Shown in pieces: positions 1 to 9,343 of a stretch of DNA of 64,000 bases. A program made the translations under genes and the position numbers. Each line of letters starts with the position of its first letter. Position 1 is the stretch's first letter. The notes under the pieces were generated by a model. That model was not told the origin of the DNA and ran no database searches. It was given only the letters and a program-made list of their open reading frames with translations. The stretch comes from Bog-756 sp963734395 (lineage in GTDB: Bacteria; Actinomycetota; Acidimicrobiia; Acidimicrobiales; RAAP-2), in the NCBI GenBank assembly GCA_963734395.1, contig CAVTGY010000003.1, positions 434,001 to 498,000 of the forward strand, written 5' to 3'.

Positions 1-1536
1 AGGACGTCGACGTCGAATTCGTGGCCGATGACTGCCGCTTGCGACAGCACCCGTTGGGCTCTTTGACTCAGTCGCCCGACCCTGCCGCCGATCACCACCC
101 GGACGCTGTCGGGGAGGGGCGTGTCTTCGAGGGAGGCAACCGTCACCCAGCGACCACCCGCATCCTGGTGGATGGCCCCGGTTTCGGAAAGGTGGCGTAG
201 GACCTCACTCACGAAGAACGGGTTGCCGTCGGTTTCCCGGTAGACGGCATGGGCGAGGTCAACCCCAGTGTCGTCCAGGGCATGGCCGGCCGCCGCCTCC
301 ATCAGCGACAACACGCCGCTGTCGTCGAGCCCACCCAGCTCGATGTGGGCAACACCGCTGTTCCGGTGAAGGGCTCCCAGGATCTCGACGAGATCGTGTG
401 AGTAGGAAAGCTCACTGTCCCGATAGGTCCCAAACACGAGGACCCGCATGGGCTCCTCCGCCGCAACCACATGGCGCATCAGCAGCAGACTCCCCTTGTC
501 TGCCCACTGCAGGTCATCGAGCACCAGGACGACGGGCTGCTGTTTCGAGATGGCGGACAGCAAGCCGACCACGGCCGCAAACAGGAGGTAACGCTCGGTG
601 TCGGCATCGGTAGCCGTCGGACTGGGGGAGGTCCGGCAGTCGACTGGCCAGTGCCGGGACCAGTCGGGCCAGCTGGGAACCGTAGGCGGCCACATGCTCG
701 AGGAGCTGCTCTTCGGGGGCATAGGTCACGTATTGTCCGAGCGCTTCAGCGAGGAGCCGGTACGGGATCGAGAGGTCCTCTTCGCAATGGCCGAAGAGCA
801 CGCAGGCGCCATCGTCGAATGCGGTCCGGGCCGCTTCGGCCACAAGGGTGGTCTTGCCCACTCCGGCCTCGCCCGAAACCAGAACGACCTCGGTCCCTTC
901 GGTGTGGGCGACCCGCTTGGTGGCCGCGGCCAGTGTCTCGATTTCTGCCTCTCGGCCCACCACTCCCACCGAAGGCGCTCCGGCCAGACGAGCCGGCAAC
1001 GTCAGCGCGTCGGCCTTTGCTGCCAGGGGCTCCCAGATCACCTCGACGGTCTCCAGCGGGTCGGCTAGCCCCTTGAGGGTCAGTGCTCCCACGCTGTTCA
1101 CTGCGTGTCGGCTGCGTCGACCGGCCATCGCCCGCACCACGTCAGCGGCCAGAATTTGTCCACCCTGGCAGGTCGCACAGAGCCTGGCCGCCTCGATCAC
1201 CGGGTCGCCGAAGAAGTCGTCGTCTTCCCGACTGACCTCGCCACCGCTCAGCCCGACCCGAAGACCCATCGAGTGCTTCTGGTCCCGGTTGTCCCGTTCG
1301 ACTCCCTGCTGCATGGCCACACTGCACGACAGAGCCGCTGACGCCGACGAGAACACCACCATCAGCCCGTCACCCAGGTTCTTCACCTCGGCGCCGCCCG
1401 CTTCGGCGGTGGCCTGCCGAAGGATCGAGAAGTGCCGGCGGCGTGCTTCATCGGCGGCGTCGGGGGAGAGGCGTTGGGCGAGCTCCGTCGAGCCAACTAC
1501 GTCGGTGAACAGCACCGCGACGTTCTCGGTCGTCAT
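1..1536 (-). CDS. class III adenylate/guanylate cyclase fused to AAA ATPase (3' end outside window, one frameshift)
   Basis: Residues 1-165 form a class III nucleotide cyclase domain: the metal-binding aspartates are D12 (LFTDVVGST) and D56 (NLGDG). An ATPase follows with Walker A GEAGVGKTT near residue 222 and a Walker B LDDLQWAD read from about position 500. Such proteins make cAMP or cGMP and sense an unknown input through the ATPase/TPR part. The start at 1536 has a good ribosome site (GGAAGGGAG). The frame breaks at a run of five G at 624-628; removing one base joins LPDLP to SPTATDADTERYLLF and the reading then stays open to base 1, so the gene continues beyond the window. The neighbour at 1673-2148 binds cyclic nucleotides, which fits a signalling pair. 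Confidence 0.85.
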
Positions 1537-1672
1537 CCGAGCGCTCCCTTCCGCCGGCGCGGCCCCAGCCTAGGCGAGAACGGATCTGCGCTCAGGGTCA
1601 CGTCGGCGAATGGAACTGCCGGTGCCTGTTCGACGTCGGTGTGGAGCGTGCCCGGAGCGTTCGGGGCAGCTC

Positions 1673-2148
1673 CTACAGCGATTGGAGAGAGGAGAGGCCG
1701 GGGCGGCCAGCGCCATCCAGCATGGCGTCGGCTTTACGAAGGCGGGAGCCGAGCTCGGCCAGCATCTTGTAGGCGACCGACGGCGCTGACGACTGGAGAC
1801 TCATGAACTCATGTCTGGTCAACACCAGGAGCTTCATGTCGGTGGCGGCCACCACCGTTGCGGTCCTCTCGCCGCCGTCGAGCAGGGCAAGCTCCCCGAA
1901 GAAGGATCCGGGTTCGAGAACAGCAAGCTGGAGTCCGTTCCGAGATGCGGTTGCCGAACCCTCAACTACGACAAAGAACTCCAATCCCGGCGTTCCCTGT
2001 TCGACCAGAACGCTTCCCTTCGGACCAACTCGACCATGGTCATCAGTGACCCGATGCGATTCAGCTCCGTATTCGAACAACCTGAAAACAGGCCGACCCC
2101 TCGCAATAGGGCCAGCCGCTGGTCCTTGTGTATACGGAACGCCGCCAT
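1673..2148 (-). CDS. cyclic nucleotide-binding domain protein (one frameshift)
   Basis: Small Crp-type cNMP-binding domain protein of about 158 residues with no visible DNA-binding helix-turn-helix. The family signature GSFFGELALLDGGERTATV is the phosphate-binding cassette. The start at 2148 is supported by GGAGAGGACG eight bases upstream. The frame slips near 2022: adding one C in the coding strand restores VELVPKGSVLVEQGTPG. Transcribed in the same direction as, and just upstream of, the nucleotide cyclase at 1-1536, so the two probably form a second-messenger module. C-terminus is LGSRLRKADAMLDG and then a short tail; no output domain is visible, so the effector role is unknown. Confidence 0.8.
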
Positions 2149-2565
2149 GGTTGCTCGTCCTCTCCCTGGTTCGACCAAATCCCTGACCGCAGTGGGTGGG
2201 AATTCATCACCGGGCCTTCGATCGGCTCCAGCTGAGCCGTCCGCTGGGTCGCCCGGCAAAGCGTAATCGGTCCGGGAATCGCAGGTCGGATGGGGCGGAA
2301 GGGCGGTGATCTCGCCGGCCCGGAGGCGGACCAGGCGACAGGCCTGATTCAGTGGTCGGTCCTCTTCTGGTCACGGTGGCCTGCGATTGCCGCCAGGCCG
2401 ATTACCAGGAGCAGTCCGGTGGATCCGATGAAGGTGACAGCCATGGCGCGGTATCGGCACATGGCGGGATGAACTGAAACCCTGTCCCCCTCGGTCGGGG
2501 TCGAACTGTGGCTGGGATCCGAGGGATCCGAGGGATCCGGGCTCCGAGGGATACAGTCATCGGCC
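2149..2565. other. intergenic stretch, no convincing gene
   Basis: About 400 bases between the divergent cNMP-binding gene and the GH1 gene. It must hold promoters for both, but I see no strong -35/-10 pair. A hydrophobic 37-codon frame on the minus strand (2349-2462) lacks a ribosome site and is not called. The right end holds the GGGATCCGA tandem repeat, which may be in the 5' coding part of the GH1 gene. Confidence 0.5.
2514..2540. repeat. three tandem copies of a 9-bp unit
   Basis: GGGATCCGA at 2514-2522 and 2523-2531, then GGGATCCG at 2532-2539. If the glycosidase starts at the GTG at 2508 this encodes GIRGIRGIR; otherwise it is untranslated. Each unit contains a BamHI-type GGATCC palindrome. 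Confidence 0.8.
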
Positions 2566-3844
2566 GTGGACCAAGCAAACAGCCAATCGGAGCGATCAGG
2601 TTCCCCGAGGGTTTCCTGTGGGGCACCGCCACTGCGGCTCATCAGATCGAGGGCGGAAACGTCAACAACGACTGGTGGGCGTGGGAGCACAACCCCGACT
2701 CCGGCTGTGTCGAGTCGAGCGGAGATGCATGCGATTCGCTTGTTTCGGTGGCCCGAGGACGTCGAGCTGGTCGCATCGATGGGACTTGGCGCCTATCGGT
2801 TTCTCGCTCGAGTGGAGCCGAATCGAGCCCGCCGAGGGTGAGTTCTCCATCTCTGCGCTCGACTACTACCGTCGGATCTGCGCGGCGTGCCGCGAGCGGG
2901 GCATTGCCCCCGTGGTGACCTTCCATCACTTCACGACGCCGACATGGCTGACCGCACGCGGTGGGTGGGAGGCTGCTGGATGCGCCGAGTCTGTTCGCCC
3001 GCTTCGTCGCCCGGTCGCAGCCCACCTCGGCGACCTCATCGGGTGGGCGTGCACGATCAACGAGATCAACCTCATCGGGGTCATGGGCTACGCCCTCGGC
3101 TCCTCGCCACCAGGGGTGAAGGACGACTTCGTCCGTCACCTGGCGGTCAACGACGCCATGGTGCGAGCGCATCGCCTGGCAGTCGACGCCCTGCGGTCGG
3201 GACCGGGCACCTTCCCGGTGGGCCTGACGTTGTCGATGGACGAGATGGTGGCCGACCCGGGCGGCGAGGACATCCTCGAGGCTGCACAGGAAGTCCTCGA
3301 GGACAGGTTCATGCGGGCAACCGATGGTGACGACTTCATCGGGGTTCAGTGCTACTCGCGTGTTCACTTCGGTCCGGAAGGCCAAGCTCCCAATGAGCCC
3401 GGAGTGCCCATCACACAGATGGGATATGAGTACTGGCCACAGGGAGTCGAGCATTGCGCCCGGCGAGCCGCGGCAATGACCGGCGTGCCGGTACTTCTGA
3501 CCGAGAGCGGGATCGCCACCGACGACGATACCGAGCGCATCACCTATCTCGCCGAGGTCTTGCGCGGAGTCCGGCGCGCTCTCGATGACGGCGTGGACAT
3601 ACGTGGTTATTTCGTGTGGAGCCTGCTCGACAACTTCGAGTGGTCGCTCGGTTTCAGACCCAAGTTCGGACTGCACAGCGTCGACCAGCAGACATTTGCC
3701 CGCCATCCCAAGCCCAGCGCCGCGTGGTTCGGTGCGGTTGCACGGGCAAACGCGCTGGTAGCACCCCCCGGACTGACGGGTCGCCGTAGCGTCGTCATCC
3801 GGATGCATCCCCAACAGTCACGGATGATGGAGAGGGTCAGATGA
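2566..3844 (+). CDS. glycoside hydrolase family 1 (beta-glucosidase-like), several frameshifts
   Basis: GH1 retaining glycosidase, about 420 residues. The family opening FPEGFLWGTATAAHQIEGG is intact, the acid/base glutamate sits in TINEIN (about 3062) and the nucleophile in LTESG (3503-3505). Reading requires four corrections: a T-run at 2743-2745, an extra base near 2803, an extra G at 2978-2979 and a missing base near 3016; after these, the domain is continuous. The start is uncertain: GTG 2508 or GTG 2566, the second needing another shift. The stop overlaps the next start (ATGA at 3841). No sugar transporter is nearby, so the substrate cannot be inferred. Confidence 0.8.
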
Positions 3845-4350
3845 CAGAGGATTCAGTTGAGGTGGGGGGACACGAGTGGCGGCTGGCACAGGAACGCCGC
3901 CTGTTGCGGTTTTGCGCAGAACACGGGTACGACCCCAACAGTCCCGACCTCGACGACCCTGATCTCCACCTGCTCGCACCGATCCTCGACCCAGCGGGAG
4001 AAATCGTGCCCGATCCCGAAGATATCGAGGCCGTCAAAAGAGGCGAGGCGGCCATTTGGGAAAACGATGCTCGAATCCATGCCGTGGTAGGGGCGCCATT
4101 GGGACCGGAGGTGGAGCGGCTATGTTCGAACCCCGGCCCGATCGACAGGGAGTTGGTGACGGCCAGACTCCACGGTCCCCACTCCATTCAAACGGCCGGC
4201 AGAGAACGAGGTGAGTGCTTTGACCAAACGGACTTCGTCGGGCCCAAGGCGGCTGGGAGTCGGCGTACTCCTGGTCAGCTCGCTCGTACTCACCGCCTGT
4301 TCGTCGGCCTCCTCATCACCGTCACCGGTGGCCTCGGCGGCCACCGGTGA
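3841..4350 (+). CDS. hypothetical protein, acidic N-terminus
   Basis: Starts at an ATG overlapping the GH1 stop, so probably translationally coupled. The first 110 residues are rich in D, E and P (for example NSPDLDDPDLHLL and PDPEDIEAVKRGE) and look like a real soluble protein. The last third overlaps the signal peptide of the next gene by 140 bases, which is unlikely; a one-base slip near 4190 would end it at the GTGA at 4211-4214 instead. I do not recognise a family and no function is proposed. Confidence 0.45.
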   Translation: MTEDSVEVGGHEWRLAQERRLLRFCAEHGYDPNSPDLDDPDLHLLAPILDPAGEIVPDPEDIEAVKRGEAAIWENDARIHAVVGAPLGPEVERLCSNPGPIDRELVTARLHGPHSIQTAGRERGECFDQTDFVGPKAAGSRRTPGQLARTHRLFVGLLITVTGGLGGHR

Positions 4351-5885
4351 CGCTTCCTCGACCAGTTGCCGGCCGCCGGTTGGCTGGCAGTCCACCCGGG
4401 CCGTCCCGGTACCGGGGAGCTCGACCGATCTCAACCTCACCTCCTTCGACGGCACGCGCATCCGCGTCCACTGGTTTCCCGACCCCGCGGCTGACGGAAA
4501 ACGACTTCCGACCGTATTGATGGGTCCCGGCTGGGGTCAGGCCGGCGATACCGACACCACGCAGGCGGCCGTTCAGGGCGTCCTGTCCATCGAACAGCTG
4601 TGGCACGGCGGGTTCAACGTGCTCACCTGGGACCCTCGCGGCTTCGGGCAGTCGGGCGGCGCCGCCGAGGTGGACAACCCGGCGTTCGAGGGCCGCGACG
4701 TCTCGTCCATCATCGACTGGGTCGCGCAGCAGCCAGGCGTGGAGCTCGACCACCCCGGCGTTCCCCGCATCGGAATGGTCGGGGCTTCGTATGGCGGCGG
4801 CATCCAGTTCGCCGTCGCCTCGGAAGACTGCCGGGTCGACGCCATCGCCCCCACCATCGCCTGGCATTCGCTGATCACCAGCCTCGACAAGAGCGCCACC
4901 CCGAAGGCGGGATGGGACAACATCCTGGTGGGGGTCTCGGCGTCGGCTCATCTCGACCCCGAGATCGTCACCGCCGACCACGAGATGAACACAGACGGAC
5001 GTCATCGACCAGCGAGCGTCGTCATTCTTCACCGCACCAGGCCCCGACTCGTACCTGTCAAAGGTCCGGGTCCCCACCCTCATCCTGCAAGGCACGGTCG
5101 ATGACCTGTTCACCCTCGACGAAGGGATCGCCAACTACCAGGCCCTACGGGCCCAGGGCAACACGGTGGCCATGGCGTGGTTCTGCGGCGGCCACGGCGT
5201 GTGCTTGACCAACCCGGGTACGGCTGTCGACGTTGCTGCGCTGTCACTGGCGTGGATGCAGCGCTGGGTGGCCGGCGACACCTCGGTACCGGTCCTGCAC
5301 GGCGTCGCCCTGGTCGACCAAAACGGCACCGGATACGCCGCCCCGGCCTACCCCCCACCGTCGGGCACTCCGTTCAGCGCCACCGGGTCGGGGACGCTCG
5401 CGCTGGTGGCCGGCGGTGGCTCCGGCCCTCCGACGGTCGTTCCCAACGCCCAGGCCGCCAACGCCGTCGACGCCGTGGCCTATGCGGTGACGCCGGCACC
5501 GGCGACCAACGCCGTCGATGTGCAGGTGCCCCTCACCCGCCACGCCGTCATTGTGGGCGCCCCCTCGCTGACCCTGACCTACTCGGGCACCGTGGCACCA
5601 GGAGTCCGCCCCACCCGAGTCTTCGCCCAACTGGTCGACCCGGTCACCGGGATCGTGGTTGGCAACCAGATCACCCCGGTTCCGGTCACTCTGGACGGGC
5701 GGTCCCACACCGTGACCATCCCCTTGGAGACGGTGGCGTACACGGCGACGCCGGGCACCGGTCTGGAACTACAGCTGGTGAGCACCACGGTGGCCTACGC
5801 CACGCCTCGCCTCGGAGGCTCGGTCGACTTCGGGCGGATTCGGGTGGTGCTGCCGACTGCGAACGGGCTCAGCCTCCTCAAGTAG
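4211..5885 (+). CDS. secreted lipoprotein, S15/CocE-type alpha/beta hydrolase (one frameshift)
   Basis: X-Pro dipeptidyl-peptidase/CocE family hydrolase exported as a lipoprotein: the signal ends in the lipobox LTAC. The nucleophile serine lies in GASYGGG, the acid in QGTVDDLFTLDEG and the histidine in FCGGHGVC. A beta-rich C-terminal domain of the S15 type (about 5350-5885) follows. The frame slips near 4990-4996; removing one base gives TDVIDQRASSFF and an uninterrupted protein of about 557 residues. Start could be GTG 4211 or TTG 4220, the latter better spaced from GAGGTGAG. The true substrate (ester, amide or peptide) is not evident. Confidence 0.8.
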
Positions 5886-5900
5886 GGACGCCACCCGCCG

Positions 5901-6776
5901 TCAGCCGACCCCGGTCCCTCCCCGACCGACGGAGGCCAGGCAGCCGAGAATGTCGGTCCAATGTTCGTACCAGAGGAAGTGGGTACCACCCTCGACGAGG
6001 TGCAGGGTCGAGGCCGGAACCGCCTCTGCCAGGCGGCGTCCCCATGCCTCGGGCACCAGTGCATCCGCCGTACCCTGCCAGAAATGAGTGGGCATGGAAA
6101 TCGCCTCCGGCTCGAATCCCCAGGGGGCACCGAAGACCCGGTACTCGTCACCCATGCCGTCGGCGTCCACAAGTCCTTCTGCGATCGCTGCGCTGAGGTC
6201 GTCGGCGATGGCTCCGGTGAGGCCGGATTGCTTCGCCACCACTCGAGGTGCGTGCGCGGCCGTCGCGTGGATCACGTGGAAGATGGACCGCTCGAGGTGC
6301 GGATGGCCGTCCGACAACCGGAGCAGGACTCGGTCGAGGCGGTTCACTTCGTCGATCATGCCCGGCCACGTTCCGGGCACAGTGCCGGCGATAACCCCGA
6401 CCACACTCACCCGATCGGCTTGCACCCATCCGCAGGCCATGGCGTAGGGGCCGCCCAGCGACCAACCCATCACGGCGAATCGTTCGATCCCAAGCGCCTC
6501 GGTGAGTTCGACGACGTCAGCCGGCCAGTCGAGGAGGGTTCGTCCCGGTTGGCGGGCAGAGCCGCCAACACCGGGACGGTCCGGCGCGATGAGACGCACG
6601 CCGAGTGCCTCCGCCGCATCGGCCGCGGGTAGAACCTCGAGGCGGGAGCTGAGACCTCCATGACACGACACGACGGGTAGACCGTCGGGGTCACCGAGGT
6701 CGAGATAGCTCACATGGCGGCCGTCGGCTAGTCGGAGTAGGTGGTCGTCCTCAGCGTAGGTTCGGATCCCGCTCAT
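5901..6776 (-). CDS. alpha/beta hydrolase
   Basis: Typical alpha/beta hydrolase of 291 residues. Oxyanion-hole motif SCHGG, nucleophile elbow GWSLGGP and a late histidine in GGTHFLWYEHW. I start it at ATG 6776 (MSGIRTYAEDD), because the longer open frame upstream runs antisense through the ArsR gene and is rich in unlikely residues. GGAG touches the start codon directly, so initiation is not ideal. It converges with the lipoprotein gene that ends 15 bases away and diverges from the arsR-like operon at 6957. Substrate unknown. Confidence 0.8.
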   Translation of the reverse strand: MSGIRTYAEDDHLLRLADGRHVSYLDLGDPDGLPVVSCHGGLSSRLEVLPAADAAEALGVRLIAPDRPGVGGSARQPGRTLLDWPADVVELTEALGIERFAVMGWSLGGPYAMACGWVQADRVSVVGVIAGTVPGTWPGMIDEVNRLDRVLLRLSDGHPHLERSIFHVIHATAAHAPRVVAKQSGLTGAIADDLSAAIAEGLVDADGMGDEYRVFGAPWGFEPEAISMPTHFWQGTADALVPEAWGRRLAEAVPASTLHLVEGGTHFLWYEHWTDILGCLASVGRGGTGVG

Positions 6777-6905
6777 CTCCGGATCGTAGGCACGTGCGTG
6801 TTGGTCCTGTTCGATGGGGCCGAAGACGTACCGCTGGTTGATCTGCCGGCGCCGAACCCACCCACTGTGTTCGCCCGTTGCAGGTGCGATTGGGTCACCG
6901 ACAAT

Positions 6906-6925
6906 AGTTAAGAAGATACTTGACT
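6906..6925 (+). promoter_or_regulatory. operator 1 of the ArsR/SdpR-type regulator
   Basis: Inverted repeat AGTTAAG-N6-CTTGACT. Its core TTAAG-N6-CTTGA matches the second repeat at 6949-6964 (TCAAG-N6-CTTAA). It covers the -35 hexamer TTGACT (6920-6925), so binding should block RNA polymerase. Confidence 0.7.
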
Positions 6926-6957
6926 GATGCAGGCACGAGTCCGTATACTCAAGCACA
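6920..6957 (+). promoter_or_regulatory. promoter of the ArsR-AHSA1-reductase operon, probably leaderless
   Basis: TTGACT (6920-6925), 18-bp spacer, TATACT (6944-6949): close to consensus for a housekeeping sigma factor. The expected transcription start lies about 7-8 bases after the -10 element, which is the A of ATG 6957. There is no ribosome site in front of that ATG, so a leaderless mRNA is the simplest reading. Confidence 0.65.
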
Positions 6958-6964
6958 TGCTTAA
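6949..6964 (+). promoter_or_regulatory. operator 2 of the ArsR/SdpR-type regulator
   Basis: TCAAGCACATGCTTAA, an inverted repeat of the form TNAAG-N6-CTTNA. Its centre is 41 bp from operator 1, about four helical turns, and it overlaps the end of the -10 element and the start codon. Confidence 0.7.
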
Positions 6965-7301
6965 CCAAACAATCGACCTGGACCGGACGTTCCAGGCGCT
7001 GGCCGACAAGAGCAGACGCACCATGGTGGAACGACTCACCTTGGGGCCCGCCTCGGTCAGCGAGCTGGCGGAACCGCTGGCCATGTCGCTCGCTGCCGTT
7101 GTCCAGCACGTACAGGTCCTCGAGGCGTGTGGGGTGGTAAAGACCGAGAAGGTCGGGAGGACACGCTTGTGCCGGATCGAACCCGCAGCGATGACCGCCG
7201 CAGAACAGTGGATCGCCGATCGACGCCACGGCTGGGAAGTGCGCCTCGACCGGCTGGGTGACGTCCTCAACCAAGAAGCCGCCACCGGGGAGGAACCATG
7301 A
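6957..7301 (+). CDS. ArsR/SmtB-family HTH repressor (SdpR-like)
   Basis: Winged-helix repressor of 114 residues. The recognition region is SVSELAEPLAMSLAAVVQHVQVLEACGVV and lacks the cysteine pairs of metal-sensing ArsR proteins, so it belongs to the SdpR-like class usually found next to AHSA1 genes. Start at ATG 6957 is chosen because a promoter places the transcript start there; an upstream ATG at 6927 would lie inside the promoter. Its stop overlaps the next start (ATGA at 7298). Two operators overlapping its own promoter imply autoregulation of the three-gene operon. Confidence 0.85.
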   Translation: MLNQTIDLDRTFQALADKSRRTMVERLTLGPASVSELAEPLAMSLAAVVQHVQVLEACGVVKTEKVGRTRLCRIEPAAMTAAEQWIADRRHGWEVRLDRLGDVLNQEAATGEEP

Positions 7302-7765
7302 TCTCGCGCACTGTTGCTCATGACACGTTCGTCATTGAGCGGACCTACGACGTTCCTGTCGCTCAGGTCTTCCGGGCATGGGCAGAGCCCGCACTCAAGG
7401 CCCGCTGGTTTGCCGGCTCCGCCGATGCATTGGAAGCTGGCTACGAGCTCGACTTCCGGGTCGGCGGCAGTGAGGTCAACAGCGGTGGACCTCCGGGCGG
7501 GCCCGTCTTTACCTACGAGGCGCAGTTCCGCGAGATCATTCCCGAGCAGCGAATCATCTACACCTACGAAATGCACGCCGACGAGAACCGGATCTCGGTG
7601 TCGGTTGCCACGGTCCAGTTCCACAGCGAAGAGACGACGACGCGATTGATCCTCACCGAGCAGGGGGTGTTCCTCGACGGTCACGACACGGTGGTCCAAA
7701 GGGAAGAAGGAACCCGGTCCCTCCTGGATTCGTTGGCTGCACTCCTCAACGGGGGCGGATGGTGA
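7298..7765 (+). CDS. AHSA1/SRPBCC domain protein
   Basis: START-like AHSA1 domain, 155 residues, recognised from FVIERTYDVPVAQVFRAWAEP and the C-terminal HDTVVQREEGTRSLLDSLAALL. These proteins have a hydrophobic cavity and commonly sit downstream of an ArsR-type repressor, as here. Translationally coupled to the regulator in front (ATGA) and to the reductase behind (start 7759, overlap of seven bases). The ligand is not known. Confidence 0.85.
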   Translation: MISRTVAHDTFVIERTYDVPVAQVFRAWAEPALKARWFAGSADALEAGYELDFRVGGSEVNSGGPPGGPVFTYEAQFREIIPEQRIIYTYEMHADENRISVSVATVQFHSEETTTRLILTEQGVFLDGHDTVVQREEGTRSLLDSLAALLNGGGW

Positions 7766-8313
7766 GAAAACTCTTCCTGCAACTCCTCATCTCGGTGGAC
7801 GGCTACTTCGACGGGCCCAATCAGGAGCTTGATTGGTTCGTGGTGGACGACGAGTTCTTCGCCTACGTCGACGCGATGCTCGGGACCATCGACGGGATCC
7901 TCTTGGGCCGCACCACGTACGAAGGGTTTGCTGCCCACTGGCCGACGTCGAAACAGGCCGAGGCGGCGAGAATGAACAGTCTCCCCAAGTTCGTCGCCTC
8001 GACGACGCTCAGCAATGCAACCTGGTCCAACACCACGATCATCGCCGATGACGTCCCGACCGCAGTAGCCCGAATGAAACAGAAGCCGGGCAAGGATCTC
8101 GCCATCTTCGGGAGCTCAATTCTTGCGTCAAGCCTGGCGGCTCACCGGCTTATTGACGAATACCGATTCTTCGTAACCCCGGCGATACTCGGCCGTGGCA
8201 GGCGATTCCTCGACGGCTTGCCCGACCGGCTCGACCTGACACTTCGAGAGACGCGTGTCTCAGGATCGGGTGTCGTTGCCCACTACTACACGCCGACGGA
8301 CGCAGAGGTCTGA
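7759..8313 (+). CDS. dihydrofolate reductase-like protein (RibD C-terminal domain)
   Basis: RibD C-terminal/DHFR-fold protein, 184 residues: KLFLQLLISVDGYFDGP at the start, GILLGRTTYEGFAAHWP, and the nucleotide-binding GKDLAIFGSSILASSL. These are stand-alone NADPH-dependent reductases of mostly unknown substrate, not true folate enzymes. Last gene of the ArsR-AHSA1 operon; the start ATG overlaps the stop of the gene before. Confidence 0.85.
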   Translation: MVRKLFLQLLISVDGYFDGPNQELDWFVVDDEFFAYVDAMLGTIDGILLGRTTYEGFAAHWPTSKQAEAARMNSLPKFVASTTLSNATWSNTTIIADDVPTAVARMKQKPGKDLAIFGSSILASSLAAHRLIDEYRFFVTPAILGRGRRFLDGLPDRLDLTLRETRVSGSGVVAHYYTPTDAEV

Positions 8314-8375
8314 ACGGACCGGACTCGGGTTCACCACCAAAACAACCTCAGATCCTTTGATCCCGTTGGCCGGGA

Positions 8376-8787
8376 TCAGGCCTTGGCTTTGGGCTTGGAC
8401 TTGGACTGGTTGAGGGTCACGGCGGCGCGAACGAGCGTCTTGAACGCCTTCTCGTTTATCTTCTCGCCCTCGTGGAAATCGATGGCTCGCCTGGTGTTCC
8501 CCTCGAGGCTGGAGTTGAAGAGGCCCGAAGGATCCTTGAGAGCCGCCCCTTTGGCGAAGGTCAACTTCACGATGCTCTTGTAGGTCTCGCCGGTGCAGAT
8601 CATTCCGTCGTCTTACCACACCGGAACCCCTCGCCACTTCCACTCCTCGACGACTTCGGGATCTGCCTCCTTGATCAAGGCGCGGAGCCGGCTGAGCATC
8701 TCGCCCCGCCAGTCGCCCAACTCCTTGATTCTCCCGTCGATCAGCTGAGAAGGAGACTTGGTCTTCTGCGACTCGGTCTTCGTTCAT
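8376..8787 (-). pseudogene. DUF1801 domain protein broken by an in-frame TAA and a frameshift
   Basis: The reconstructed protein SPSQLIDGRIKELGDWRGEM through VVEEWKWRGVPVW then DGMICTGETYKSIVKLTFAKG matches the DUF1801 family. Two defects interrupt it: an in-frame TAA at 8613-8615 directly after GVPVW, and a one-base slip at a GG pair (8760-8761) between the ATG at 8787 and the domain. The remaining 75-codon frame from ATG 8603 lacks the first half of the domain. It is either a decaying gene or carries a base-call error; the flanking sequence is otherwise well conserved. Function of the family is not established. Confidence 0.7.
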
Positions 8788-8921
8788 GCTGGTTATCTCT
8801 ATCCTTTGTCCCGAGAGTGATGACAAAAGCGGGGCACCGCCATCGGACTCAATTCTACCTGGTGCTGGTTCCCGCTCGTCGGTAGGCCGAAGCACGACCA
8901 GCCCCATGGATGCCGATGCGG

Positions 8922-9329
8922 TCAGCGGTTGATCAAGTCGGCGACAAGCACGCGTACCCGGATCTCGATCTCGTCACGGATGAGCCGGACCACCCCGATG
9001 TCCTTGCCGGCGGGATCCTCCAGCTCCCAGTCGAGGTAACGCTTACCGGGGTAGACCGGGCACTCATCGCCGCAGCCCATGGTGATGATCACATCGGCGG
9101 TCCGTCCCATCTCGTCGGTCAGTTTCCGAGGCACCTCGCTCGAGATGTCGACCCCCTTCTCCCTCATTGCCTCGACAACAGCCGGATTGAGGTGCTCTCC
9201 CGGCGCAGACCCGGCCGAGTGGACGATCAGGTTGTCTCCCCCGATCTTGCGGGCGAATCCCGCCGCCATCTGGGAACGGCCCGCATTGTGCACGCACAGG
9301 AACAGAGCGGTCGGCTTCGAGTTGGGCAC
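8922..9329 (-). CDS. arsC: arsenate reductase, thioredoxin-coupled (low-MW phosphatase fold)
   Basis: Reduces arsenate to arsenite. The catalytic P-loop CVHNAGRS (CX5R) opens the protein and the resolving cysteines are in MGCGDECPVYPG, as in the thioredoxin-linked ArsC class. 135 residues. GTG 9329 is preceded by AAGGGA at the right distance. It follows the aquaporin gene by 14 bases and is the last gene of the arsI-aqp-arsC operon, which is controlled by two operators near 10604-10653. No arsenite pump gene (acr3, arsB) is present in the window. Confidence 0.93.
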   Translation of the reverse strand: MPNSKPTALFLCVHNAGRSQMAAGFARKIGGDNLIVHSAGSAPGEHLNPAVVEAMREKGVDISSEVPRKLTDEMGRTADVIITMGCGDECPVYPGKRYLDWELEDPAGKDIGVVRLIRDEIEIRVRVLVADLINR

Positions 9330-9343
9330 GCAGATCCCTTCGG

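Noticed and set aside
2349..2462. 37-codon hydrophobic frame on the minus strand
   Set aside because: No ribosome site and no recognisable relatives; inside a promoter region.
6777..7274. N-terminal extension of the alpha/beta hydrolase at 5901-6776
   Set aside because: Lies antisense through the arsR-like gene and its promoter; the conserved domain begins after ATG 6776.
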